Below are positions 16,083 through 24,909 of a stretch of 64,000 bases of DNA, one piece after another. Positions within the stretch are counted from its first letter, which is position 1. Each line of letters begins with the position of its first letter. The notes beneath the pieces were generated by a model. It made no database searches. It saw only the letters and a program-made list of their open reading frames with translations, and was not told where the DNA came from. The translations under genes and the position numbers were made by a program. This stretch comes from Pseudomonadota bacterium (GTDB taxonomy: Bacteria > Bdellovibrionota > Bacteriovoracia > Bacteriovoracales > Bacteriovoracaceae), in contig JAIYDL010000019.1 of the NCBI GenBank assembly GCA_027487515.1, positions 228,014 to 292,013 of the forward strand, in the 5' to 3' direction.

Positions 16083-16505
16083 CTACTTATTGAGGGCGGC
16101 GAGGATCGAGCGTTGCTCGTCGATCGTCAGGGGCTTACTGTCTCCGCTCCCGCGGCGGACGATGGAGCTATTCACGACGGCGTCGAGGTGGCGGATCTTT
16201 TTGGTGAGGTTCTTCCCCACCTCCTGGAACCAAAACGGGAGCTGGGCCTGCAGGTCCACTCGGGAGATCTGGATCAGCACACTCGGGACACTGGCGACGA
16301 CGTGGGTGGAGCGTGGACTTTCATCAAAAAACGAGAGTTCCCCGACGAACTCCCCCGGTCCGATCCGGGCGATGGCCTTGACCTGGGTCCCGCTCACGGT
16401 GCAGACCAGAAGCTGGCCCTCGCGCAAGTAGAAGAGGTCCTTCGAGGGTTCCCCCTCCCGGAACAGGACTCCGAGGGCCGGGAGTTCTCGCGTTACGTTT
16501 TTCAT
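16083..16505 (-). CDS. Stand-alone cyclic-nucleotide-binding-domain protein
   Basis: ATG 16505 with SD AGGAGAG is the true start; the open frame extends upstream to 16736 only as a shadow of the preceding gene. The 140-residue protein is a single cNMP-binding beta-roll: ELPALGVLFREGEPSKDLFYLREGQLLV, then the phosphate-binding cassette GPGEFVGELSFFDESPRSTHVVA, with Glu and Arg in the usual positions. There is no HTH, kinase or channel domain. It would bind cAMP or cGMP and act through a partner. Ten base pairs separate it from the SGNH-like gene, so that protein or its pathway is the obvious candidate. Confidence 0.85.
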   Translation of the reverse strand: MKNVTRELPALGVLFREGEPSKDLFYLREGQLLVCTVSGTQVKAIARIGPGEFVGELSFFDESPRSTHVVASVPSVLIQISRVDLQAQLPFWFQEVGKNLTKKIRHLDAVVNSSIVRRGSGDSKPLTIDEQRSILAALNK

Positions 16506-16515
16506 ACTCTCTCTC

Positions 16516-17631
16516 CTAGAGCTTGAGGATCTGTTTGATGACCAGGCCCAGCTGCTCCACGCCGCGGTCGTAGTAGAGGTTCTGGGGATGAAGATCGTCG
16601 AAAAAGGTCGTCTCGGTGAAGTCGTTTTCTGTGAGCTTGGCGAAGTCGAAGAGGAGCACCTGCTGGGCCTGGGCGACCTTGCGGATGATGGCGTTGTGAA
16701 CCGCGGTCGTCCGCCAGGGGCTGCAGTCGTAGGCACTCGCGGAAAGAAGCGTGTCGACCGCTTCGTCGAGCTTCCCGAGCCGTTTGGCGACCTGGCCGTG
16801 CAGGTAAAGGAGTTCCGCGTTCCCCGGGTAGAGGCCCGTTAGTTTGGAGGACTTCGCATAGGCTTCTTTGGGATTGTTCTGCTTCAGGAGCTCCCGGAGG
16901 GAGAGGATCTCCGCATCGATCTCCGCCGTGGCCGTGAACTCACAGACCTTCCGGGGCGGCTCGTCCAAATTGATGGGGGTCGTGGTCAGGATGAGAAGGG
17001 AGTTTCGGTCTTTGCTGAGAGCGATCAGCTGGAGGAGCTGCTGCTCGAAGAGGAGGAGCTCGGTCTCCAGGCGCCGAAGGTATTCGCTCTCATCGGCGTC
17101 ACTCGGTGAGGCTTCGGGGGAAAGCACGACCCGGTTCACAGGTTCGTAGATGACCCGGGAGAACCAGGGATAGAGGATGAGAAGCGTTTCGACCCGGTCG
17201 TCTCGGTAGCGGTTGAAGTTCTTCCGAATCCGACCCATCTCTGAGAGCTCGAACTTTCGCTCGGAGAATTCCTCCGAAGCCCCGTGGTAGATCAGGATCT
17301 GAGGCCACTGAGTGAGGGAGCGCAGGGAATGGAGAGTCCGATGGAGGCCCTCTCCGTTCCGGGCGATGGACTGAATCCGGATCGGTTTCTCGAGGTTCTT
17401 TGAGATGGTCTCGGCCAGCCCCGGACTAAACTTACTAAAGTAGGCGCCTATGCGGTCACCCACGATCAAGATCGGTGCGTCGGGCTTGAGTGCCGGTGCC
17501 GGAGCGGAAAAGGTGTAGGGAAAGGGAACAATTTGCTCCGGGTTCTTGGAAACCCGTTCCCAAATGAAATATCCGGCGCTTACCAGTCCCAGGGCCGTGG
17601 CCCCGAGGACCGTGGACAGTACTTTTTTCAA
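16516..17631 (-). CDS. SGNH-fold membrane-anchored protein with internal TPR-like repeats and no catalytic Ser
   Basis: TTG start at 17631 with AAAGGG upstream; 371 residues. An N-terminal membrane anchor (residues 5-23) precedes an SGNH-like core: ILIVGDRIGAYF where esterases have GDS, a middle strand QILIYHGASEEF, and a terminal FFDDLHPQNLYYD giving the usual DxxH. The nucleophile Ser is therefore replaced by Arg. Residues about 240-300 (LKQNNPKEAYAKSSKLTGLYPGNAELLYLHGQVAKRLGKLDEAVDTL) look like two TPR units inserted between core strands. It may be a non-catalytic, substrate-binding member of the family. It precedes the cNMP-binding gene by 10 bp. Confidence 0.65.
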   Translation of the reverse strand: MKKVLSTVLGATALGLVSAGYFIWERVSKNPEQIVPFPYTFSAPAPALKPDAPILIVGDRIGAYFSKFSPGLAETISKNLEKPIRIQSIARNGEGLHRTLHSLRSLTQWPQILIYHGASEEFSERKFELSEMGRIRKNFNRYRDDRVETLLILYPWFSRVIYEPVNRVVLSPEASPSDADESEYLRRLETELLLFEQQLLQLIALSKDRNSLLILTTTPINLDEPPRKVCEFTATAEIDAEILSLRELLKQNNPKEAYAKSSKLTGLYPGNAELLYLHGQVAKRLGKLDEAVDTLLSASAYDCSPWRTTAVHNAIIRKVAQAQQVLLFDFAKLTENDFTETTFFDDLHPQNLYYDRGVEQLGLVIKQILKL

Positions 17632-17702
17632 TCGAAAACCCTTTCTACATCGGCCTAGTAGTAGAAGTTTAACTTACGTCTGAATTTTGGTAAACCAGCC
17701 CA

Positions 17703-18908
17703 ATGAAGAGTCAGAAGTTACCCGAAGTCCTGGCCCCCGCGGGGTCTCTTGATAAGTTAAAAGTCGCAGTCCTCTATGGAGCAAACGCCGTCTACGTCGG
17801 GGGGCAGAAGTTTGGTCTCCGGACCGCGGCGGATAACTTCACTGAGGATGAGCTCCGGGAAGGCATGGCCTTTGCCCACGCTCGCGGGGCCAAGGTGTAC
17901 GTGGTTTTAAACTCCTTCCTCCATGATAAGGATCTGACAGAGCTCCCGGAGTTTGTGTCATTTTTAGAAGACATCGGCACCGACGCTGTGATCGTCTCCG
18001 ACCTGGGGGTGGTGCGAACCGTGCGGGCCCACTCGACCATCCCGATCCACGTCTCCACCCAGGCTTCGACCCTCAACGTCCACTCGGCCCTGCTTTGGAA
18101 GGAGGCGGGTGCGCAGCGGATCGTCCTAGGCCGGGAGGTCTCGGTCCGGGAGGCAGGGAAGATCCGCCGCGAGGCCCAGATCGAAATCGAAATGTTCATC
18201 CACGGTTCCATGTGCATGGCCTACTCTGGCCATTGCGTGATCTCGAACTTCACCCAAGGCCGCGATTCCAACCGCGGCGGGTGTGCGCACTCCTGTCGGT
18301 TTGAGTACTCGATCGAGGGCCTCGACACGCTCGAGAAGAAGAGGGCCTTCTTCATGAGTTCCAAGGACCTCGAAGGGCTCCGGGTTCTTCCGGCCTTCAT
18401 CGAGGAGGGGATCGATTCGCTCAAGATCGAGGGCCGGATGAAGTCCCATCTTTACGCAGGCACCATGGCCAAGGTTTACTCTGAAGCTCTGCGGTTCTAT
18501 GCCCAGCATGGGCACTTCCTCTCGGACGACCTCCGGGACTGGGAGGCCGAGCTTTCGAAAGTTTCCCACCGGGCCTACACCGAGGCCTCGCTGCTGACCC
18601 CAGCGGGTCCGGACTCCATCTTCAACGAGCGGGAGAATGCCTCCGAGGGAGAATGGAGGATGGTAGGAACGGTGGTCGAGGCCAATCCAAAGGCCGGGAT
18701 CGTTCTCGAAGTGCGGAATGCGTTCAACCAGGGTGATGAGATTGAGATTCTCCCGTTCCGAGGGTCCGCCGTTCGCCTCCGGGCCCTCGAGATGAGTGAT
18801 CTCGCCTCGCAACCCGTGGTGCGAACCAGACCCACGACCTTGGTCCGTCTGCCCTTCGTCAGCGGCGTCGAAGCGATGCACTTGGTCCGGCATCGGATCA
18901 ACCCATGA
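17703..18908 (+). CDS. trhP: U32-family tRNA 5-hydroxyuridine synthase TrhP-like
   Basis: 401 residues. The U32 landmarks are all present: LAPAGSLDKLKVAVLYGANAVYVGG at the start, VSTQASTLN, RIVLGREVS, and the signature FIHGSMCMAYSGHCVISNF...GGCAHSCRFEY with four cysteines at about 171, 178, 194 and 198, which bind an Fe-S cluster. SLKIEGRMKSHLYAGTMAKVY follows. Length and C-terminal beta-barrel fit TrhP (YegQ), which installs ho5U at the wobble position of tRNA using prephenate. The next gene, a U32-like protein without cysteines, starts 4 bp before its stop. Confidence 0.9.
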   Translation: MKSQKLPEVLAPAGSLDKLKVAVLYGANAVYVGGQKFGLRTAADNFTEDELREGMAFAHARGAKVYVVLNSFLHDKDLTELPEFVSFLEDIGTDAVIVSDLGVVRTVRAHSTIPIHVSTQASTLNVHSALLWKEAGAQRIVLGREVSVREAGKIRREAQIEIEMFIHGSMCMAYSGHCVISNFTQGRDSNRGGCAHSCRFEYSIEGLDTLEKKRAFFMSSKDLEGLRVLPAFIEEGIDSLKIEGRMKSHLYAGTMAKVYSEALRFYAQHGHFLSDDLRDWEAELSKVSHRAYTEASLLTPAGPDSIFNERENASEGEWRMVGTVVEANPKAGIVLEVRNAFNQGDEIEILPFRGSAVRLRALEMSDLASQPVVRTRPTTLVRLPFVSGVEAMHLVRHRINP

Positions 18909-20059
18909 GACTAACGACCTACGCTCGCACTCTTCATGAACTCAGCATCCTTTGCGATCAGGGGTTCCGCGAAGTGATCCTCGAACCCAAGGCACTGGCC
19001 CGCTTCGGGAAGCTCTCAAACGACGAATTCATCGCTCTTTTCCATCGTGCTTCCGAGCTAGGACTCCGGGTTCTCCTTGAGTGGGACATCCTGATGACCG
19101 AAGACCTCTTCGGTGAGAAGGTGGCAGCTCTCCGGGAGCTTCTTCCCTACGCCGATGCCCTTCGAGTTCAGGACCCAGGTGCACTTCACTGGGCGCTGAA
19201 GGAAACCACGAAACCCCTTCAGTTCATCGCCGAGAACGGGAATCATAACCGAGCGGCACTCGAGGGCTGGATCGACCTCTGCGGCGGCCGCCTCGAGCGC
19301 GTCGTGCTTTCGATCGAGCTCTCGAAGACGGTCATCGAAGACTACGTTGAACACTTGAGTGTCCCGTGCGAACTTCTGGGCCTGGGGCGGATCCTCTTGT
19401 TCTACACCCCAAGGCCCCTCCTGTCGGCACTCCTTCCCGAGCGCACGGCCCAGAACCAGGACCTGGCCGCCCTGGGGGAGAGCGAAGAGTCTCCGCACAA
19501 AGGGTTTCCCTTGGTCGAGAATCAGCATGGAACATTCATGTTTCACATTAAGGAGTTCTGTCTCCTGGAGTACGCTGCGGATCTGAGATCGGCGGGGCTT
19601 GGTTTTTTTCGCATCGATCAGCGCTGGGAAACTCCTCCAAAGCTAGCGGAGATCTCGGCGTTGTCACGGCACTTTGACCCGCAAGCTTTCGAGCGGTTGA
19701 AGGAAGGCTACTCCCAGGATCTCATGCGAGGGTTTTACCTCGGAAACAAAACGGATTCTCAGTTCCATAAGCTAAAAAATTCTCGGCTCCAGAAGCGCGA
19801 GGGGAACTACATCGGCGAGGTCCTCGAGGTCCAGAAAGCGTCGCACCTTGCGATCATGGTCAAAAACCTTCGCGGTCTTTGTTTGGGTGACGTCCTTCAG
19901 ATCATGCACCCCAAAGGGCACTTGATCGATACGAAGGTCCACGCACTTCGGAACCTGGCCCTCGAACCCGTGTCCGAAGTGCCGCCCGGTGAAGTGGCAC
20001 TCATCCAGTTCGTGGAAGGAGTCTGGGCCAAGGCCCAGGTCTACTTCATCGAGCGCTAG
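18905..20059 (+). CDS. Cys-less U32-like protein paired with TrhP
   Basis: 384 residues, start ATG overlapping the trhP stop. The first 250 residues follow the U32 barrel: CDQGFREVILEPKALARFG, LGLRVLLEWDILMTED, YADALRVQDPGALHWA, QFIAENGNHNRAALEGW, LERVVLSIELSK. Where U32 proteins have their cysteine cluster, this one has LGRILLFYTPRPLLSALLP with no cysteines. The C-terminal ~90 residues (NYIGEVLEVQKASHLAIMVKNLRGLCLGDVLQIM) resemble the TrhP C-terminal beta-barrel. It is most likely a diverged paralogue acting as partner or scaffold of TrhP, by analogy with UbiU/UbiV pairs, though those both keep clusters. The assignment is structural inference. Confidence 0.7.
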   Translation: MRLTTYARTLHELSILCDQGFREVILEPKALARFGKLSNDEFIALFHRASELGLRVLLEWDILMTEDLFGEKVAALRELLPYADALRVQDPGALHWALKETTKPLQFIAENGNHNRAALEGWIDLCGGRLERVVLSIELSKTVIEDYVEHLSVPCELLGLGRILLFYTPRPLLSALLPERTAQNQDLAALGESEESPHKGFPLVENQHGTFMFHIKEFCLLEYAADLRSAGLGFFRIDQRWETPPKLAEISALSRHFDPQAFERLKEGYSQDLMRGFYLGNKTDSQFHKLKNSRLQKREGNYIGEVLEVQKASHLAIMVKNLRGLCLGDVLQIMHPKGHLIDTKVHALRNLALEPVSEVPPGEVALIQFVEGVWAKAQVYFIER

Positions 20060-20065
20060 CCCTCG

Positions 20066-23000
20066 CTACCATCGACTCCCCCAGACCCCATTGTTACTCG
20101 CATCGACGATCGCAAGCTCGGTGCTGTTGATTCCGAGGAGCTCCCCGCGGCGTTCCGTCCGCGAGGCCCAGATCGGTGTCGAGCCTTGGTAGAGGACAAG
20201 GTTCCCGTCGCTCTGGAAAACCATGCGACAATCCACGCCGCAGGTGCGGCCCGTCGTTCCAGTGGCCCAGACAGCTCGACCGCCGGCATAGAGGACGAAG
20301 TTTCCATCCGTTTGAAGGGTGAAAAAGAACCCCTGACCTCGGCGCACACCTCCGCCGTAGAGAACGAAGCGACTCTTCTGAAAGCCAAACCACGTCTGCT
20401 TACTATCCTCACTCGTAGCGATGGGAATTCGAGTGCCGGCATCAACCACCTGGACGTGGGGGGCGCTCGCGGCGAACCGTAGGATCGCCGACGGTGCCAC
20501 CGACCCCATGCTCCAGTACTGAACTCCCTTTTGACTGAGGATCAGATTTCCGGCGCTGGTGAAGCTCGCTTGGCAGTCCACGGAACAGTCCCGCGTCCCG
20601 CCACTCGAGACCCAAAGGGTTTTTCCTGCGGAGTCAGAGAGTGTCAGCACGCCGGTGGTTCTGAAGGCGAGGGTTAGAGTCTGAGAACGCCGAGTTTCTC
20701 CGCCGCGAAGGTTCAAAGTCCCGGAAGTAAATTCGAGGGTCGCCGGCAGCGGGGTCGTGGAGACTGGGGCCGGGGCGATCAAGGTTCCACCCGGCAGGGC
20801 AGCGTCGAGGCCGACCGGGAAGGCATACACGACTGGAGAGTCCAGCGCCAGAAGGAAGCTCTTGAGGTCTTCCCGATCATCGAGTGAAAGATCGATGGGC
20901 CGAATCTCCGGGTCTTTGGTGATCCCATTCCCCGAGCCAGCGCGCACGTAGGCGTCGAGAACCTCGTCCAGATTTCGCGCGGAGCCGTTGTGAAAATAGG
21001 GGGCAGAGCTTGCGAGGTTTCGCAGGGACGGAGTCTTCATTTTAAAGAGGTCAACTCGGCGGCCCGTGATCATCTGCTGGCCGTTGTTGGACTGGAAGAT
21101 GCCAGTGTCGTGCATGAGCTCGTCACTGAAGTTCGGTCCGTTATGGCAGGCGGCACAGCGGGCCTTTCCGAAGAAGAGATTCATCCCGCGTTTCTCGTTG
21201 GCACTCAGGGCGTTACTTTCTCCGTCCTGGAGGTAGCGATCGAAGTCCGACTTCCCTGAGGTGATGGAGTTGACGAAGGCGGCCAGGGCCTCTTGCACGT
21301 AGATGGCACTCGGGTCTCCCTTGAAGACGGTTCTGAACCGTGCCTTGTACTCGGAGTTATTGTTGAGTGCGGTCACCACCGCATCCTGGGAGACGCCCAT
21401 TTCATTGGGGTGGCCTAACGGCGCCCAGACCTGATCTAGGGTCGTCGCGAATTTTCCGGTCCAGTTTTGGCGCCGGCCGAGGGCCCGGTTAACCAGAGTC
21501 GGTGAATGGAAATCGAGCCCGACTCCCGTGAGTCCCCGTCGGATGCTGACCCCGTCGGAGAACCCTTTGGACGAGTCGTGGCAGCTCATGCAAGAGACCG
21601 CATTCGTCGCCGAAAGGCGCCGGTCCCGGAAGAGGAGGCTTCCAAGTTGCGCGGCTTCGACGGTATAGGTCGTCCCCATGACCCGGAGATCCGTGTTCTT
21701 GATCGCCGATGCATTGTTGATCGCCGGTTGTCCTCGGCGGCCCTTGGGGATGTGGGCCGAATCTGCGAACTCATCGGCGCTTCGGACCACGGCCGACAGC
21801 TTGAACTCATCCAGCGCCAGGACGTAGCGGTTCTCCGAACTGTACGGAAGAACGTTCCGTCCGCCGGCGTCCTTACCGGTCGGGCCCACGTAGGCGAAGC
21901 CCTCGGGGGTTCGGATCTGTGTGCCCGGAGGAAGGACCTTCTCAAAAACCTTTACAGCGTCGAGGAAGACCTGAAGGATTCGAGAATCCTGGTTCCACGT
22001 GACCCCGACGTGGGACCATTTGTCCAGGGCCAAGGCTGTTCCAATCCGGCCCGTGCGGACGTCAGAAGACTGGCCATAGAGTGTGACTTGGAGCTGCCGA
22101 TTCTCCTCGAGGATGATGTTCATCACTCCGGGAATGAAGGCGAGGAAGAGGTAGCGGTTAAGCCCGTCGTCGGGGGTATTCAGGTCTGCCAGTGGACGGG
22201 CCATGAGCTCCACGCTGAAGGCCCGGCGATTGAACTGCGTCGGATCATACCGGAAGAAGACCGAGGACTCGGGCTTAAAGCGCACGTGCTGGCCCAAGAA
22301 ATCTTCCGTCGCTGAAACCACCTTCGTTGATTCGAAGAAGACAGCGTCGTTGTAGAGTCGGCCGAAGTTGTTGCGGCCCGAGATGTCTGGGGTGTTAAGC
22401 CAGTCGTACTGCTCGTTGAAGCTCGGCTCCGCGAGCGCTCCTCGGTTGACCCAGAAGCTCTGGTTGCTCATCTTCCGAAGGCCCTTGTTCATTCCGAGAT
22501 ACGTGAGGTAGTTTCCGTCCTTATATCCTTTGAACGAAACTTCCGTAGTCTCCGATCCGTTGGAGTGCATGAGGAGCATCACCGGGGACTCCCCGGTGGT
22601 AGGGAAGACCGGGTTCTTCAGGAGAAGGTAGGGATTCCAGATGGAATTGTTGGCCGCAAGACCGTTTGTGAACAAGACGGTGCTCGCGGAAGTCCCACTG
22701 CTATTCCTGTCCGAGTACTCTCTGAAGCCTCCGTCGATCACCCGGATCTGTCCACCGGTCGAATCCCCGACAACGGACCATGCGCTTCGAACCGCCTCCC
22801 GGTACGCGTTGGCGGCGGTGAAGAAGATATCCGCTCCTTCCCAGCTGATCCAGGCGTAGGCCCCTTTGAAGGTTTCGTTCGGAGCGTAGGGTTCCCCGAG
22901 GGAACTCCGCAGAGGATGTCTCGCAATCGGGTAGCGAGATTTCAGAGATTCACCGTTAACGGTCCCGGTGTCACTGAAGAGCTGAGTGATGCTCTTCGGC

Positions 23001-23899
23001 GTTGACCAGCCCCCAGGGTTGGCAGGGTTCGAGTTGTAGCTGTAAAAGATCGAGCCGGTGAAGCCCCAGTCCGGGCGAACTGCGTAGTCCTTGTAGATCC
23101 AGGAATCCGGATGCTCTGGTCTCACGTCCCCGCGGAAGCTTTGGTAGATCATGAGGTTCCCATCGGAGGTGTGGGAGGGTTCCATGCCGATGATCAAGTT
23201 ATTCCCCGGAACCTGAAGAGGCCGCCAGTCTTGAACCAGTTGCGTCCGAGTCAGTGTAAAATCTTTGAAAGTCAGTTTGAATTCCATGAAGCCAAGGGTA
23301 TTGGCCGGGAAGTTCACGGTCTCGGGGTTTCGGACCGGTCTGCCGCTCGCGTCGAGGAGTTCGTTACTTTGATAGAGTTGGGTATAGAGGTAGAAGTGAT
23401 AGGTCTGGTGGTCTCCGCCGGTGACCGGTGCTCCGCTAGAGTCTGAGGCATAGGATCCGGTCATCGGATCACCGCTGACCGGGGCGATGCTCAGAGCATT
23501 GAAGTGGAAGAGCCGGGAGTACTGGGCCGGTGCCACATTGTGATCCGCCCGACCTCCGACGATCACGGGGATTCGACCTCGGGTCGGGTCTTGAAGGTCG
23601 GTGTAGATGAAGGTCGTGCAGTTTCTCTGGCCATTGAGCGCGTTGGTGATTCTCCTCTCTCCGACCTCCTGGGCCTTGGACATCGTCGCATCGAACATGC
23701 ACAGCTCCCAGCGGGAGAGTCGTCCTCCGGGCCGGTTGAGAATCAGGAAGCGGCTGTCCCAGGAGACGGCGTAGCCGTTGCCGCCTTTGCCCGTAACAAA
23801 AGAGACGGTCGTGAAATTTTGGAAGACCAAAAACGTCACGAGAAGGAACGGGAGAGAAAGGTACTTGAGAGTGGTGACAGTCATGAATCGTTTCAGCAT
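20066..23899 (-). CDS. Giant secreted di-haem peroxidase with LamG-like and bulb-lectin domains
   Basis: 1277 residues, exported by an N-terminal hydrophobic segment (about 10-30). Residues ~35-500 resemble no family I know and contain many Trp/Tyr/Gly residues, as in sugar-binding beta-propellers. A LamG/concanavalin-like segment (about 560-730: RAFSVELMARPL, KWSHVGVTWNQDSRILQVFLD) follows. Then comes a MauG/cytochrome c peroxidase unit with two haem sites, CMSCH at 770-774 and CAACH at 915-919, plus MKTPSLRNLASSAPYFHNGSARNLDEV. From ~1050 two bulb-type lectin modules end the protein (FQSDGNLVLYQGSTPIW). Periplasmic or surface peroxidase activity targeted to glycans is inferred; this domain combination is unusual. 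Confidence 0.85.
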   Translation of the reverse strand: MLKRFMTVTTLKYLSLPFLLVTFLVFQNFTTVSFVTGKGGNGYAVSWDSRFLILNRPGGRLSRWELCMFDATMSKAQEVGERRITNALNGQRNCTTFIYTDLQDPTRGRIPVIVGGRADHNVAPAQYSRLFHFNALSIAPVSGDPMTGSYASDSSGAPVTGGDHQTYHFYLYTQLYQSNELLDASGRPVRNPETVNFPANTLGFMEFKLTFKDFTLTRTQLVQDWRPLQVPGNNLIIGMEPSHTSDGNLMIYQSFRGDVRPEHPDSWIYKDYAVRPDWGFTGSIFYSYNSNPANPGGWSTPKSITQLFSDTGTVNGESLKSRYPIARHPLRSSLGEPYAPNETFKGAYAWISWEGADIFFTAANAYREAVRSAWSVVGDSTGGQIRVIDGGFREYSDRNSSGTSASTVLFTNGLAANNSIWNPYLLLKNPVFPTTGESPVMLLMHSNGSETTEVSFKGYKDGNYLTYLGMNKGLRKMSNQSFWVNRGALAEPSFNEQYDWLNTPDISGRNNFGRLYNDAVFFESTKVVSATEDFLGQHVRFKPESSVFFRYDPTQFNRRAFSVELMARPLADLNTPDDGLNRYLFLAFIPGVMNIILEENRQLQVTLYGQSSDVRTGRIGTALALDKWSHVGVTWNQDSRILQVFLDAVKVFEKVLPPGTQIRTPEGFAYVGPTGKDAGGRNVLPYSSENRYVLALDEFKLSAVVRSADEFADSAHIPKGRRGQPAINNASAIKNTDLRVMGTTYTVEAAQLGSLLFRDRRLSATNAVSCMSCHDSSKGFSDGVSIRRGLTGVGLDFHSPTLVNRALGRRQNWTGKFATTLDQVWAPLGHPNEMGVSQDAVVTALNNNSEYKARFRTVFKGDPSAIYVQEALAAFVNSITSGKSDFDRYLQDGESNALSANEKRGMNLFFGKARCAACHNGPNFSDELMHDTGIFQSNNGQQMITGRRVDLFKMKTPSLRNLASSAPYFHNGSARNLDEVLDAYVRAGSGNGITKDPEIRPIDLSLDDREDLKSFLLALDSPVVYAFPVGLDAALPGGTLIAPAPVSTTPLPATLEFTSGTLNLRGGETRRSQTLTLAFRTTGVLTLSDSAGKTLWVSSGGTRDCSVDCQASFTSAGNLILSQKGVQYWSMGSVAPSAILRFAASAPHVQVVDAGTRIPIATSEDSKQTWFGFQKSRFVLYGGGVRRGQGFFFTLQTDGNFVLYAGGRAVWATGTTGRTCGVDCRMVFQSDGNLVLYQGSTPIWASRTERRGELLGINSTELAIVDASNNGVWGSRW

Positions 23900-24048
23900 A
23901 CGTACCTCAGGAGTTTAGATGGTTTATTATCGGAGGGATCTCTTCGGAATCTAAGAGAAAGCGTGAGGTCAATTGAAGGAAATCAGGGATTAAGCTAGTT
24001 ACACCAGGAAACTGTGGTCTTCTTGATGGGGAGGAACAGCTCAGATTT

Positions 24049-24909
24049 GTGCCGGTTCCATCCGAAACAAGTTCTATGCTTTATTCGCGACAGAAAATCC
24101 TAGACTTAGGTCTCGTTGGTCTCATCGCCGGTGTTGACCTTGTGACCAAGGCCCTCGCTCAGTCTTGGGAAGGGCAGTACGGTGCCATCGAGGTCCGCCG
24201 GGTCCTTAACCCAGGGGTCATCGCAGGTCAGTTGGGTCACGTCAGTGGGCCCATGAAGTTCGCAGGGATCCTGGGGTTCGGTCTCATTTTCATGACCACC
24301 TATCTCCTGACCCGGCTCGTGCTTCGGGAGCCGCTCCCGGCCCTGCGCTTCGGCTTCGTCCTCATCGTGGGAGGGGTTTTGGGAAACCTTCTGGATCGCA
24401 TCTTTGGAAATGGGGTCGTGGTCGATTTTCTCCTCCTGAGCTTCGGCGACTTCCAGTCTCCGGTGTTCAACGTCGCCGACGTCTCCCAACTCTTGGGCCT
24501 CGTCCTCCTCTTCGGCGCCGTGACTCTTTGGCGTGACCGACTGCCAAACTTCCGGAACACCTTCCTGGTGATGGTGGGCTACCAGCTTCGCCTGTGCTTC
24601 ATCTTCGCGGGCCTCGGGCTCTTCGCCTGCGCTATCTCATTTTCCTGCCTCAACATCATCTTCGATGTGCGCTTCGGGCCGTCGCCGGTGATCTATTTTG
24701 AGGTCTTACTCTCGCTCGGGATTTCGGGCCTGGCGTTCATCGTCGGCCTCTTCGTTTCTCATCGCATCTACGGACCCATCTACGCCCTCAACCGCTACTT
24801 CACCGTCCGAGACTATGCCCGGCCCTTCGAGCTGCGCGAGGGGGATGATCTGCAGGAAGTGGCAGCGCACATCCGAGACGGTGTCGCGGAACTCCGGCGC
24901 AAGACCTAG
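24049..24909 (+). CDS. lspA: Lipoprotein signal peptidase II fused to a HAMP-like membrane module
   Basis: 286 residues against about 160 for LspA. Residues 1-170 carry the LspA elements: VDLVTKAL, RRVLNPGVIAG (NxG-type block), GGVLGNLLDRIFGNGVVVDFL with catalytic Asp about 116, and FNVADVSQLLG with Asp about 144. From ~175 a second module follows: RNTFLVMVGYQLRLCF, two more membrane helices, then HRIYGPIYALNRYF and LREGDDLQEVAAHIRDGV, a HAMP-like cytoplasmic tail. The enzyme cleaves prolipoprotein signal peptides in the inner membrane. GTG 24049 has GGGAGG 14 bp upstream; ATG 24076 is an alternative with no clear SD. The stop overlaps the convergent methyltransferase by 4 bp. Confidence 0.85.
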   Translation: MPVPSETSSMLYSRQKILDLGLVGLIAGVDLVTKALAQSWEGQYGAIEVRRVLNPGVIAGQLGHVSGPMKFAGILGFGLIFMTTYLLTRLVLREPLPALRFGFVLIVGGVLGNLLDRIFGNGVVVDFLLLSFGDFQSPVFNVADVSQLLGLVLLFGAVTLWRDRLPNFRNTFLVMVGYQLRLCFIFAGLGLFACAISFSCLNIIFDVRFGPSPVIYFEVLLSLGISGLAFIVGLFVSHRIYGPIYALNRYFTVRDYARPFELREGDDLQEVAAHIRDGVAELRRKT

